From NCBI RefSeq assembly GCF_003352465.1, contig NZ_CP031153.1, positions 920,465 to 984,464 on the forward strand: a stretch of 64,000 nucleotides of DNA, given 5' to 3'. This document shows, piece after piece, positions 34,640 through 43,751 of this stretch; position 1 is the first letter of the stretch; every line of letters starts with the position of its first letter. The position numbers and the translations under genes are program-made. The notes below the pieces were generated by a model that was not told the origin of the DNA, ran no database searches, and worked only from the letters and a program-made list of their open reading frames with translations. Source of the stretch: Kordia sp. SMS9 (GTDB lineage: Bacteria; Bacteroidota; Bacteroidia; Flavobacteriales; Flavobacteriaceae).

Positions 34640-36430
34640 CTATTTTTTTTGAAAGTTATCATATATTTTTTTTGCTCTGCTATTGCCTACAACTGCCGAA
34701 ATTTCTTCGAGTGATGCTGCCGAGATTCGCTTGACCGATTTGAACTTCTTTAATAATTCTACAATGGTTTTTTCACCAATTCCCGGAATGGTTTCCAACT
34801 GTGAATTTAACGCAGAATTGCTTCGTTTATTTCTGTGGAATGTAATTCCGAATCGGTGTGCTTCGTTTCGTAAATGTTGTATGATTTTGAGCGATTCACT
34901 TTTTTTGTCTAAATATAACGGAATGGAATCACCTGGATAATAAATTTCTTCCAAACGCTTCGCAATTCCGATGATGGCTATTTTTCCACGCAATCCTAAC
35001 GCATCTAAACTTTTTAACGATGAGGAAAGTTGCCCTTTTCCACCGTCAATTACGATGAGTTGTGGCAACGGTTGTTCTTCTTCTAATAAACGTTTGTATC
35101 GGCGATATACGACTTCTTCCATCGACGCAAAATCGTCTGGACCAACTACGGTTTTTATGTTGAAATGTCTGTATTCTTTTTTGCTGGGCTTTCCATTTTT
35201 AAAGACCACACATGCTGCCACAGGATTGCTTCCTTGAATGTTAGAGTTGTCAAAACATTCTATGTGTCGCGGTTCTTCCGAAAGGCGTAAATCCTTTTTC
35301 ATTTGCGACATGATGCGATTGACATGTTTGTCTGGATCGGTCAGTTTTATTTGCTTGAACCGTTCTTGTCGGAAGTATTTTGCATTTCTAAGTGATAAGT
35401 CTAAAATACGTTTTTTGTCGCCTAGTTTTGGAACTGTAATTTTAAATTTTTCGCCTACTTCTACTTCAAAAGGTACGTAGAGTTCTTTGGAATTTGTTTG
35501 GAAACGTTGGTGGATTTCTGTGATTGCTAATTCTAGTAATTCCTTGTCAGTTTCATCCAGTTTTTTCTTGATTTCTAGCGTGTGCGAACGCACAATAGAA
35601 CCTAACGAAAGTTGTAAAAAGTTGATATACCCAAAGCTTTCATCTGAAATGATGGAAAAGACATCAACATTGCTAATTTTTGGATTGACAATCGTCGATT
35701 TTACTTGGTAATTTTCTAGAATTTCTATTTTTTCCTTGACTTTTTGTGCTTGTTCAAATTCCATTGCTTCCGCGTGCGCTTTCATTTGCGCTTTGAATTG
35801 ATGCAATGAATCTTTAAAATTTCCTTTGATAATTTCTCGGATTGCGACAATTTGGGCGTCGTAACTTTGTATGGTTTGATAACCTTCGCACGGTCCTAAA
35901 CAATTGCCTAAATGATATTCCAAACAGACTTTGTATTTGCCAGCGTTTATTTTTTCGTGTGATAAATCGTAATTGCAGGTTCGCAACGGATAGAGTCCTT
36001 TGATCAGATCGAATAGTGTCCGAACCGTTTTCATACTGGTGTATGGACCAAAATATTCCGAACCATCTTTGATCATTTTTCGCGTGGGAAATACGCGTGG
36101 AAAACGTTCATTTTTGATACAAATCCACGGATAGGATTTGTCGTCTTTTAATAATACATTGTATCGTGGTTGGTATTTTTTGATGAGATTATTTTCCAGT
36201 AACAACGCATCTGTTTCCGTAGCTACCACAATATGTTTGATGGATTCAATTTTTTTGACCAACACACGTGTTTTTCCGTATTCGTGTTTTTTCGTAAAAT
36301 ATGAAGTTACGCGTTTTTTTAAATTTTTTGCCTTTCCCACATACAACAACTTTCCTTCTTTATCGTAGTATTGATACACACCAGGATTGGTTGGTAAGGT
36401 TTTGAGTTGTAATTCTAGGGTTTCGGTCAT
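34640..36430 (-). CDS. uvrC: UvrABC nucleotide excision repair subunit C
   Basis: A 596-residue cytosolic nuclease making both incisions around UvrB-bound DNA lesions. It has a GIY-YIG domain (about 12-95, NPGVYQYYDKEGKLLYVGKAKNLKKRV), a Cys cluster (CNYD ... CLEYHLGNCLGPCEGY), a UVR motif (about 200-240), an RNase-H-like UvrC domain (HIECFDNSNIQGSNPVAACVVF; LIVIDGGKGQL) and C-terminal helix-hairpin-helix pairs (LETIPGIGEKTIVELLKKF). It is full length, with no anomaly. It is cotranscribed with the patatin gene. Confidence 0.97.
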   Translation of the reverse strand: MTETLELQLKTLPTNPGVYQYYDKEGKLLYVGKAKNLKKRVTSYFTKKHEYGKTRVLVKKIESIKHIVVATETDALLLENNLIKKYQPRYNVLLKDDKSYPWICIKNERFPRVFPTRKMIKDGSEYFGPYTSMKTVRTLFDLIKGLYPLRTCNYDLSHEKINAGKYKVCLEYHLGNCLGPCEGYQTIQSYDAQIVAIREIIKGNFKDSLHQFKAQMKAHAEAMEFEQAQKVKEKIEILENYQVKSTIVNPKISNVDVFSIISDESFGYINFLQLSLGSIVRSHTLEIKKKLDETDKELLELAITEIHQRFQTNSKELYVPFEVEVGEKFKITVPKLGDKKRILDLSLRNAKYFRQERFKQIKLTDPDKHVNRIMSQMKKDLRLSEEPRHIECFDNSNIQGSNPVAACVVFKNGKPSKKEYRHFNIKTVVGPDDFASMEEVVYRRYKRLLEEEQPLPQLIVIDGGKGQLSSSLKSLDALGLRGKIAIIGIAKRLEEIYYPGDSIPLYLDKKSESLKIIQHLRNEAHRFGITFHRNKRSNSALNSQLETIPGIGEKTIVELLKKFKSVKRISAASLEEISAVVGNSRAKKIYDNFQKK

Positions 36431-36562
36431 TTGGTAGTATTGAGTACTGAGCTATTAGTATTGAGATTTGTCTGTTTGTATATACTCTTGCATGATTTAA
36501 GAGTACACACAAAGTTAGGTGCATTTATTCCAAAAACAAAAGCATAACTAAATTACAATTTT

Positions 36563-36570
36563 TATTTTTG
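36563..36570 (+). promoter_or_regulatory. Candidate -7 box of the 5-formyl-THF cyclo-ligase gene
   Basis: TATTTTTG, an exact TAnnTTTG match, ends 17 nt upstream of the ATG at 36587. Confidence 0.4.
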
Positions 36571-36586
36571 TGTTAAAATTAAGTTT

Positions 36587-37150
36587 ATGTCAAAATCTGC
36601 CTTACGGAAGCAATATAAAACGATGCGAAATCAACTTTCTGATGAACAGGTTGATGATTTTAGCATGGCGATTGCCAATAATTTGTTGCGACTTCCGATT
36701 TGGGAAAAACAGTATTATCATTTGTTTCTCACGATTGCCGAACAGAAAGAGGTTGATACCGAGTTTATTTTGAATATTCTTTTAGGGAAAGATAAAGATG
36801 TTATCCTTTCTAAAAGTAATTTTGAAGATCATTCTTTGACACATTTCCTACTTACAGACAACACCGTGATTAAAAAGAATGCATATAACATTCCTGAACC
36901 TGTGGATGGAATTGAAGTGCCTTCTACCAAAATTGACGTGGTTTTTGTTCCGCTATTGGCGTATGATATAAATGGACATCGCATTGGGTATGGAAAAGGC
37001 TTTTACGATCGGTTTTTAGCCGAATGCAAAGATGATGTGATTAAAATTGGTTTGTCTTTTTTTCCACCAGAAACAACGGAATTCAGTACAGATTCAACAG
37101 ATATTCAGTTGGATTTTTGTGTGACGCCTGAGCGATTTTTTGAGTTTTAA
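36587..37150 (+). CDS. 5-Formyltetrahydrofolate cyclo-ligase
   Basis: A 187-residue cytosolic enzyme (MTHFS family) using ATP to convert 5-formyl-THF to 5,10-methenyl-THF. The N-terminus SKSALRKQYKTMRNQLS supplies the basic nucleotide-contact residues; the C-terminal signature VFVPLLAYDINGHRIGYG continues with KGFYDRFL. The length is normal. It is divergent from uvrC (156-nt gap) and is followed by an unrelated membrane protein gene. Confidence 0.95.
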   Translation: MSKSALRKQYKTMRNQLSDEQVDDFSMAIANNLLRLPIWEKQYYHLFLTIAEQKEVDTEFILNILLGKDKDVILSKSNFEDHSLTHFLLTDNTVIKKNAYNIPEPVDGIEVPSTKIDVVFVPLLAYDINGHRIGYGKGFYDRFLAECKDDVIKIGLSFFPPETTEFSTDSTDIQLDFCVTPERFFEF

Positions 37151-37254
37151 CTAAATAGTATGATAAAATTAGTTCGTTTTATATTTTTAATTTCAAGTTA
37201 TCACACATAAATTCTTAAATTTACAAATGTAATTTACTACAAAAATACTTCCTA

Positions 37255-38319
37255 ATGAATAAAACTGTATCAAATCTAATTATTGGAATAATCAGTAGTT
37301 TAATCGCAACAATCTTATTGACTTTTTTTTCTTCAAAATTTGTTTCTTATTCATTTGAAATCCCTGTTTGGTTTTTAGTGGTACTAATCTTAATTTTAAC
37401 CTTTACAATTACACTAATTGCTGTTTATTTTATTAAACGTCCAAAGAATGTCTTTTTACTATTATCCCAATCTATTCATAAACCTTTCTTTGGTATACTT
37501 ACAGATAATATAATTATTGAATTGGAGTCTAGAAATATTAACGTTATTGTTATGCCTCCTTTAAGATCTTTATCTGTCGAAAGTCAGCATAAATGGTTAA
37601 GTAAAATTTTAAATGAAAAGTCTCTTTATTCCGCAGGGTTTATGGTAGCAAATGTTGATCCTGACAGAAAAAAAGTTTTTAAAAATTTTTGTAAAAAATT
37701 TAAAAAACCAATAATATTTTTAGATTCACAACCTCCTTTTGACTTACGTGATTATAATGATAAAAGTATATTTGTTGGAGTTGATCATAGTTTTGGAGGA
37801 GAAATGGCTGCTAAAGGAATGATTTACGAATTCGAGAAATTAAGAAAAAAAACTTTCAACGTTTTGGTAATCGCAACTAGGATTGTACCTGAAAGACAAA
37901 ACTCTTTCAAAGAGTATTTTGATAAGAATAAAACTAAAGTTAACGTTAAGGTTATTGATACTGGTGATTTCTCAAGAGAAAGTGGGCGTAATATTTATAA
38001 ACAATTTTTAGTTGATAATAATCCTTTAGACTATCAGGGTATTTTTTGTACTAATGATGAAATGGCTCTTGGAGTATTAGAATGTATTAATGAATTTAAA
38101 AATTTCCCTAAAGACAAGGTGATTTTAATTGGTTATGACGGAATTGAAGAAGCTATTTCAACTATTAATAATTTAGAAACTCCATTTAAGAATACAGTTA
38201 GTCAAGACACAAAAAAACTTTCAGAAATAGCCGTTGAAAAATTCATCAATATAAAATCAAGTAATTTCTCTAAATCCAAACATCTAATCAGGCCAAAACT
38301 TTATAAAAGTATTGAATAA
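37255..38319 (+). CDS. Membrane-tethered periplasmic-binding-protein-like domain
   Basis: A 354-residue protein with two N-terminal membrane helices (about 8-28 and 37-58) and then a type 1 periplasmic binding/LacI effector fold (about 68-350): FFGILTDNIIIELESRNINV, FVGVDHSFGGEMAAKGMIYE, GIFCTNDEMALGVLECI, VILIGYDGIEEAI. No HTH domain is present. The basic segment IKRPK after the second helix, by the positive-inside rule, puts the sugar-binding fold in the cytoplasm, which is unusual. The gene is more AT-rich than its neighbours and looks acquired. It may be a membrane-anchored small-molecule sensor whose output partner is missing. Confidence 0.75.
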   Translation: MNKTVSNLIIGIISSLIATILLTFFSSKFVSYSFEIPVWFLVVLILILTFTITLIAVYFIKRPKNVFLLLSQSIHKPFFGILTDNIIIELESRNINVIVMPPLRSLSVESQHKWLSKILNEKSLYSAGFMVANVDPDRKKVFKNFCKKFKKPIIFLDSQPPFDLRDYNDKSIFVGVDHSFGGEMAAKGMIYEFEKLRKKTFNVLVIATRIVPERQNSFKEYFDKNKTKVNVKVIDTGDFSRESGRNIYKQFLVDNNPLDYQGIFCTNDEMALGVLECINEFKNFPKDKVILIGYDGIEEAISTINNLETPFKNTVSQDTKKLSEIAVEKFINIKSSNFSKSKHLIRPKLYKSIE

Positions 38320-38335
38320 ATACGCTAATTCTAAT

Positions 38336-38992
38336 TTATTCTTTAGGAGCTACCATTACTGTTTCTTCTACAACTTCTTTGTTTTCTTCTTTCTTCTTTT
38401 TAGGAAATGCTTTTTTGTTGAAGATGATCAATAAGGCAACTCCGACGGTAATGGCAGAATCGGCAATGTTGAATACAGGATCAAAGAATGTTAGGCGATC
38501 GCCACCCAACCACGGCATCCATTCGGGCCACGTGGTGTCGATTAGTGGAAAATGCAGCATGTCTACCACACGTCCGTAAAATACAGGTGCATAACCGCCT
38601 TCTTCGGGTAAGAAGCTTGCTATTTGCCCTTCACTTCCGTTAAAGATAACTCCGTAAAATACTGAATCAATGATGTTTCCTAACGCGCCTGCAAAGATGA
38701 GGGAAACGGCAATGATTAAGATCCTAGAACTGTGTTTTTTGACCGAATCGTACAGCCAATATCCAATTGCGGTGATGGCAAACAAACGGAATAAAGTAAG
38801 GAATAGTTTTCCATAACTTCCTGGAAGCTCTACGCCCCAAGCCATTCCTCTGTTTTCTACAAAAAGAATTTCAAACCAATCAAATACGATGATTTTATCG
38901 CCGATTGCAAAATTGGTTTTGATATATATTTTACTGATTTGATCAATGAGTAAGACCAAAACAATGATTCCAATAGCTTTTTTTAATGACAT
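38336..38992 (-). CDS. lspA: Lipoprotein signal peptidase
   Basis: A 218-residue inner-membrane aspartyl protease cutting prolipoproteins before the lipidated Cys. It has four membrane helices and both catalytic Asp motifs: GALGNIIDSVFYG and VFNIADSAITVGV. A loop insert (NGSEGQIASFLPEEGGYAP) between them and a charged C-terminal tail (FPKKKKEENKEVVEETV) make it longer than the E. coli enzyme (164), as is usual in flavobacteria. The window encodes several lipoproteins that it would process. Confidence 0.95.
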   Translation of the reverse strand: MSLKKAIGIIVLVLLIDQISKIYIKTNFAIGDKIIVFDWFEILFVENRGMAWGVELPGSYGKLFLTLFRLFAITAIGYWLYDSVKKHSSRILIIAVSLIFAGALGNIIDSVFYGVIFNGSEGQIASFLPEEGGYAPVFYGRVVDMLHFPLIDTTWPEWMPWLGGDRLTFFDPVFNIADSAITVGVALLIIFNKKAFPKKKKEENKEVVEETVMVAPKE

Positions 38993-39035
38993 GTGTCGTG
39001 TAATTTCCCTAATTGTCCGCTAAAATAAGAATATT

Positions 39036-39656
39036 TTATCCTTTATTCGAAGAATACGTAATCTTTCCATTGTCTGCTTTTAATTCTACTTTTTTTCCTT
39101 TCTCATAAAAGACAATTTGTTGGTCTGACGCGGTTTCAAAAGTGGGTAATTTTTGTTTGATATAGTGAATGTCTCCTTTTTTGGTTTGGATGATGGCTTC
39201 TCCTTCCAATTCGTTCAAAGTGTAGTTTCCAGAAATCAATACTGCCCAGAATTTTTTGTAGTTTCCTTGCACATAGACTTGGGTTTCGTCACCTTCTAGC
39301 TGTACCTTGAGTTGCTTGGGAATGTATACATTCATCGTAATGGCAAATACTTTGTGCGCGCTAAGTTTGTCGTTTGGAAGCTGAAAATCTTCTGCCAGTT
39401 CGCAGGAAAGCTGAAGTTTTTTGTTTTTAGTGGAAGTAATGACATTGACATCTCGATAGTATTCGCCTTCCATGTGCGTTTCAATCTTTAGTACATTTTT
39501 GTTTGTGCTGTAGATGTTGAGCTGAAAGATTTTTGCCGTATGGATACGAATTTCTTCTACATCATTAATTGCTATGGTTTGTTGTGTTGTTTTTTGGGCG
39601 AAGCAACCACAATGCATAAATAGAAATAAAGGTACTATGAATATTATTTTTTTCAT
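39036..39656 (-). CDS. Exported hypothetical protein, adhesin-like beta fold
   Basis: A 206-residue exported protein with a signal peptide (about 1-20, ending CFAQ). The remainder is all-beta, with alternating short strands (IRIHTAKIFQLNIYSTNKNVLKIETHMEG ... KKVELKADNGKITYSS), a pattern seen in DUF4097/DUF2807 beta-helix proteins. No active-site motif is visible. The fold assignment is by sequence texture only. It lies between lspA and a terminator and is probably transcribed with lspA. Confidence 0.65.
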   Translation of the reverse strand: MKKIIFIVPLFLFMHCGCFAQKTTQQTIAINDVEEIRIHTAKIFQLNIYSTNKNVLKIETHMEGEYYRDVNVITSTKNKKLQLSCELAEDFQLPNDKLSAHKVFAITMNVYIPKQLKVQLEGDETQVYVQGNYKKFWAVLISGNYTLNELEGEAIIQTKKGDIHYIKQKLPTFETASDQQIVFYEKGKKVELKADNGKITYSSNKG

Positions 39657-39683
39657 TTTTAGACTTACAGATTCTATTTAGAA

Positions 39684-39708
39684 AGCATCTCGGCTGCGCT
39701 CAATGTGA
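39684..39708. repeat. Dispersed intergenic repeat, third copy
   Basis: The core tctcggctgcgctcaatgtg is related to those at 7553 and 26640. It is isolated between genes. Confidence 0.4.
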
Positions 39709-39790
39709 CAAACAGTTGGTTTTAGACTCAAGAATAACGATTTTTTATATTGAACTCGTTAGTTTGCCTATTCAACTAAACTACTAAACC

Positions 39791-39820
39791 AAAAAAAAGC
39801 GCCCAATTGAGCGCTCTTTT
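39791..39820 (-). terminator. Terminator of the ileS/DksA-like operon
   Basis: Stem GAGCGCTCAATTGGGCGCTT on the minus strand, followed by a T-run, 17 nt after the stop of the DksA-like gene. Confidence 0.85.
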
Positions 39821-39836
39821 CACTATATATGAGTGT

Positions 39837-40217
39837 TTATTTTTGCATGTTTTTAGCTTCAATGCTTAATGTAGCATGTGGCACTAATTTTAGACGCTCA
39901 GGATTGATCAATTTTCCAGTCACTCTGCAAATTCCATACGTTTTATTTTCAATACGGATGAGCGCATTTTTAAGATCGCGAATGAACTTTTCTTGACGAA
40001 TGGCTAATTGCATGTTTTTTTCTTTCGACATCGTGGTTGATCCTTCTTCAAAAGCCTTAAATGTAGGCGAAGTATCATCTGTACCATTGTTGTGATCGTT
40101 CATATACGCACTTTTTAAAAGTTCTAAATCTTTTTGTGCTTGATCAATTTTATCTTGTATGATTTGCTTGAATTCTGCAAGCTGCTTGTCTGAGTATCTA
40201 ATTTTAGTTTCTTCCAT
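39837..40217 (-). CDS. TraR/DksA family transcriptional regulator without a full zinc finger
   Basis: A 126-residue protein. It has an N-terminal coiled coil (about 8-45), a second helix and a C-terminal DksA-like module: NKTYGICRVTGKLINPERLKLVPHATLSIEAK. The canonical CxxC...CxxC zinc finger is reduced to one Cys (CRVT in place of CxxC; LSIEAK in place of CxxCK), a variant common in Bacteroidota. The coiled-coil tip that acts in the RNA-polymerase secondary channel has an Asp-rich DDTSPTFK loop. It starts 5 nt after the stop of ileS, so its expression is tied to isoleucyl-tRNA synthetase. Confidence 0.9.
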   Translation of the reverse strand: MEETKIRYSDKQLAEFKQIIQDKIDQAQKDLELLKSAYMNDHNNGTDDTSPTFKAFEEGSTTMSKEKNMQLAIRQEKFIRDLKNALIRIENKTYGICRVTGKLINPERLKLVPHATLSIEAKNMQK

Positions 40218-40222
40218 GATCT

Positions 40223-43200
40223 CTATATTTTTTTAATAAACAATACGGTATTTACTTCATCGAAAGCAATTTCTGTACCGGTATCTAGTTGATCTACAAA
40301 GTCTAATTGGTCTGTGAGTGTCTCTGTGGTGAGATAGTCCAAATTAGTATTGATTGCATCCACTAAATGTTCATCTTTTTGTAGCGTTACATGGATTTTA
40401 TCCGTGACTTCAAACCCTGAATCTTTACGAGCGTTTTGAATTCTGTTGACAAGTTCTCTTGTAATTCCTTCTTTTCGCAATTCATCAGTTATGGTAACGT
40501 CTAACGCGACGGTAATTCCTCCCGAATTGGCTACTAACCAACCTTCTATATCTTGCGAAGTGATTTCCACTTCTGCTATATCTAATGTACTACTTTTTCC
40601 GTTAATTTCTATAGAGATTTTGCCTGTTTTTTCAATTTCGGCAATTTCTTCTTGTCCAAACTGCATAATTGCACCTGCAGCCGCTTTCATGTCTTTTCCA
40701 AATTTTGGTCCTAACACCTTAAAATTAGGCTTAATTTGCTTGACTAATATTCCCGATGCATCGTCTAACAATTCTACTTCTTTTACGTTTACTTCCGACT
40801 TGATTAATTCGGAAACAGCCGTAATTTCAGCTTTCGTTTGCGCATCTAATACAGGAATCATAATGCGTTGTAATGGTTGACGCACTTTGATCTTTTCTTT
40901 AGCTCTTAACGATAATACTAAGGAAGATATTGTTTGTGCGTTTTCCATTTTACGCTCTAGCGACTTGTCAATGAACGATTCGTCAAATTTTGGAAACTCT
41001 GCTAAATGTACACTTTCAAAGTTTTCTGTAGCTGTTGCTTTGGTTAAATCTTTGTAAAGTCTGTCCATATAAAAAGGAGCAATTGGCGCGCCAAGTTTTG
41101 CAACGGTTAGCATACACGTATACAACGTTTGGTATGCAGATATTTTGTCGTGTTGATAATCGCCTTTCCAGAATCTTCTTCTGCTTAATCGCACAAACCA
41201 GTTACTTAAATTTTCTTGCACAAATTCTGAGATCGCTCTTGCAGCTTTTGTCGGTTCGTAATCTGCATAGCTTTCATCTACATATTTGATGAGTGAATGC
41301 AGTTCTGAAAGAATCCAACGATCTATTTCTGGACGTTCGGCTACTGGAATTTCGTCTTCGCTGTAGCTGAAATTGTCAATGTTTGCATAGAGACAGAAGA
41401 ATGAATATGTATTGTATAACGTTCCGAAGAATTTACGGCGAACTTCTGCAATTCCATCCAGATCAAATTTTAGATTGTCCCAAGGATTTGCATTGGAAAT
41501 CATGTACCAACGTGTGGCATCTGGACCATATTGATCAAGCGTTGTAAATGGATCAACAGCGTTTCCGAGACGTTTGGACATTTTTTGACCATTTTTGTCT
41601 AACACCAATCCGTTGGAAACTACATTTTTATAGGCAACCGAATCAAATACCATGGTACCTATGGCGTGCAACGTATAAAACCAACCGCGTGTTTGATCGA
41701 CACCTTCGGCGATGAAGTTTGCAGGATAGCTTTCGTTGTTGTCAATCAGTTCTTTGTTTTCAAACGGATAATGCCATTGTGCGTACGGCATTGAACCTGA
41801 ATCGAACCACACATCAATTAAGTCACTTTCACGCTTCATCGGTTTTCCGGAAGGTGAAACTAGTGTAATTTGATCTACGATGTGCTTGTGCAAATCGACT
41901 TTGTCGTAGTTTTCTTCAGACATGTTGCCGACTTCAAAATTGGCATATACGTCTTTATTTTCTACGCCAGCATCCATCGCTTTTTGAATTTCTGCTTTTA
42001 ATTCTGCCAACGAGCCAATGATCAATTCTTCTTTACCGTCTTCCGTACGCCAGATTGGTAGTGGAATTCCCCAATAACGTGATCGCGATAAGTTCCAGTC
42101 GTTTGCGCCTGCAATCCAGTTACCGAAACGGCCTTCACCTGTTGATTTCGGTTTCCAGTTGATGGTTTGGTTTAAGTCGTACATTCTATCTTTTACATCT
42201 GTGATTTTTATAAACCACGAATCTAACGGATAGTATAAGATTGGCTTGTCGGTACGCCAGCAGTTTGGATAACTGTGGACGTATTTTTCAACTTTAAATG
42301 CTTTGTTTTCTGTTTTTAGTTTGATGGCTAATTCGACATCTATTGATTTTTCGGGAGCTTCGCCATCGGCATAGTATTCATTTTTTACATATTTCCCGCC
42401 AAATTCGCCTAGTTCTGGTCTGAAACGACCTTGTAAATCTACTAAAGGCACCAAATTGTCATTTTCATCTTTTACAAGTAGCGGCGGAACTTCTGGTGTT
42501 GCTTCTTTGGCAACTTTTGCATCATCGGCACCAAATGTTGGCGCAGTGTGTACGATTCCAGTTCCGTCTTCCGTGGTAACGAAATCACCAGAAATTACTC
42601 TAAACGCATTTTCTGCATTTTTATAAGGAAGTGCGTAGGTGAGTAATTGCTCGTATTTGATGCCTACTAAATCGGTTCCTTTATGTTCACTTGTGATGAA
42701 ATAAGGTATTTTTTTATCGTCTTGTTGGTAGGCTGAAACTTCTTCTAAGGTTTCTACTTGCGTGAATTTTTTACCCGCAAATTGCTTTCCAACCAAGTTT
42801 TTAGCCAATACTACATTTATAGGTTCAAACGTGTATTGATTGTATGTTTTTACAACCGCATAGTCAATTTTTGGTCCAACCGTTAATGCTGTGTTTGATG
42901 GCAATGTCCAAGGAGTTGTCGTCCACGCCAAAAAATGCACATCGCCTTCTATGCTTTGCAATGTTGCAGGTAGTGTTTCTTGGATCGCTTTGAATTGTGC
43001 TACAACAGTTGTATCAGTAACATCTTGATAGGTTCCAGGTTGATTTAATTCGTGTGAACTTAATCCTGTTCCTGCTTTTGGTGAATAGGGTTGAATGGTG
43101 TAGCCTTTGTACATCAATCCTTTGTCGTAGATTTGCTTTAACAACCACCACACACTTTCCATGTATTTCGGCTTGTAGGTAATGTATGGATCTTCCATAT

Positions 43201-43633
43201 CTACCCAATATCCAGCTTTTCTGGTCATGTCGTTCCAGATATCTGTGTAGCGCATTACCGCTTCTTTACACGCTTCGTTGTATTCGTTTACAGATACTTT
43301 TGTACCAATGTCTTCTTTGGTGATATTGAGTTCTGATTCCACTTTCAATTCCACGGGAAGTCCGTGTGTATCCCAACCTGCTTTCCGTTTTACTTGGTAT
43401 CCTTTGAGCGTTTTGTAGCGACAGAAAATATCTTTGATGGCTCTGGCTAATACGTGGTGAATTCCTGGTAATCCGTTTGCGGATGGTGGTCCTTCAAAAA
43501 ACACGAATGATTCGGCACCTTCGCGCGAAGTGATACTTTTTTCAAAGATGTCGTTTTCTTCCCAATAGTTGAGTATTTCCTCAGCCACTACGGGTAAGTT
43601 TAGTCCTTTATACTCTGTAAATTTATTAGCCAT
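40223..43633 (-). CDS. ileS: Isoleucyl-tRNA synthetase
   Basis: A 1136-residue class Ia synthetase. The Rossmann HIGH-type motif is GIHHVLARAIKDIF in GPPSANGLPGIHH, the KMSKS motif is KNGQKMSKRLGNAVD, the editing CP1 domain lies about 200-400 (WTTTPWTLPSNTAL and GTGIVHTAPTFGADD), and WVDMEDPYITYKPKYMESVWW is typical. The C-terminus is the long eukaryote-like form (no zinc-finger FPG type), which in other bacteria goes with mupirocin tolerance; that is family knowledge, not tested here. It is the first gene of an operon with the DksA-like regulator. Confidence 0.97.
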   Translation of the reverse strand: MANKFTEYKGLNLPVVAEEILNYWEENDIFEKSITSREGAESFVFFEGPPSANGLPGIHHVLARAIKDIFCRYKTLKGYQVKRKAGWDTHGLPVELKVESELNITKEDIGTKVSVNEYNEACKEAVMRYTDIWNDMTRKAGYWVDMEDPYITYKPKYMESVWWLLKQIYDKGLMYKGYTIQPYSPKAGTGLSSHELNQPGTYQDVTDTTVVAQFKAIQETLPATLQSIEGDVHFLAWTTTPWTLPSNTALTVGPKIDYAVVKTYNQYTFEPINVVLAKNLVGKQFAGKKFTQVETLEEVSAYQQDDKKIPYFITSEHKGTDLVGIKYEQLLTYALPYKNAENAFRVISGDFVTTEDGTGIVHTAPTFGADDAKVAKEATPEVPPLLVKDENDNLVPLVDLQGRFRPELGEFGGKYVKNEYYADGEAPEKSIDVELAIKLKTENKAFKVEKYVHSYPNCWRTDKPILYYPLDSWFIKITDVKDRMYDLNQTINWKPKSTGEGRFGNWIAGANDWNLSRSRYWGIPLPIWRTEDGKEELIIGSLAELKAEIQKAMDAGVENKDVYANFEVGNMSEENYDKVDLHKHIVDQITLVSPSGKPMKRESDLIDVWFDSGSMPYAQWHYPFENKELIDNNESYPANFIAEGVDQTRGWFYTLHAIGTMVFDSVAYKNVVSNGLVLDKNGQKMSKRLGNAVDPFTTLDQYGPDATRWYMISNANPWDNLKFDLDGIAEVRRKFFGTLYNTYSFFCLYANIDNFSYSEDEIPVAERPEIDRWILSELHSLIKYVDESYADYEPTKAARAISEFVQENLSNWFVRLSRRRFWKGDYQHDKISAYQTLYTCMLTVAKLGAPIAPFYMDRLYKDLTKATATENFESVHLAEFPKFDESFIDKSLERKMENAQTISSLVLSLRAKEKIKVRQPLQRIMIPVLDAQTKAEITAVSELIKSEVNVKEVELLDDASGILVKQIKPNFKVLGPKFGKDMKAAAGAIMQFGQEEIAEIEKTGKISIEINGKSSTLDIAEVEITSQDIEGWLVANSGGITVALDVTITDELRKEGITRELVNRIQNARKDSGFEVTDKIHVTLQKDEHLVDAINTNLDYLTTETLTDQLDFVDQLDTGTEIAFDEVNTVLFIKKI

Positions 43634-43696
43634 TTTTTCTGCTCTGTATTGAATTTGCGAAATTAATGAATTTCATTGAATTGTAATGTGTTAAAT

Positions 43697-43731
43697 AAAA
43701 AAAGACCACTTGGTTTTTCAAGTGGTCTTTT
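43697..43731 (-). terminator. Terminator of the 1620-residue T9SS cargo gene
   Basis: Stem aaaagaccacttg / caagtggtctttt with a 5-nt loop and flanking A/T runs, 21 nt after the stop codon at 43752. Confidence 0.9.
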
Positions 43732-43751
43732 GTATTGTGTATGATTCTGAT

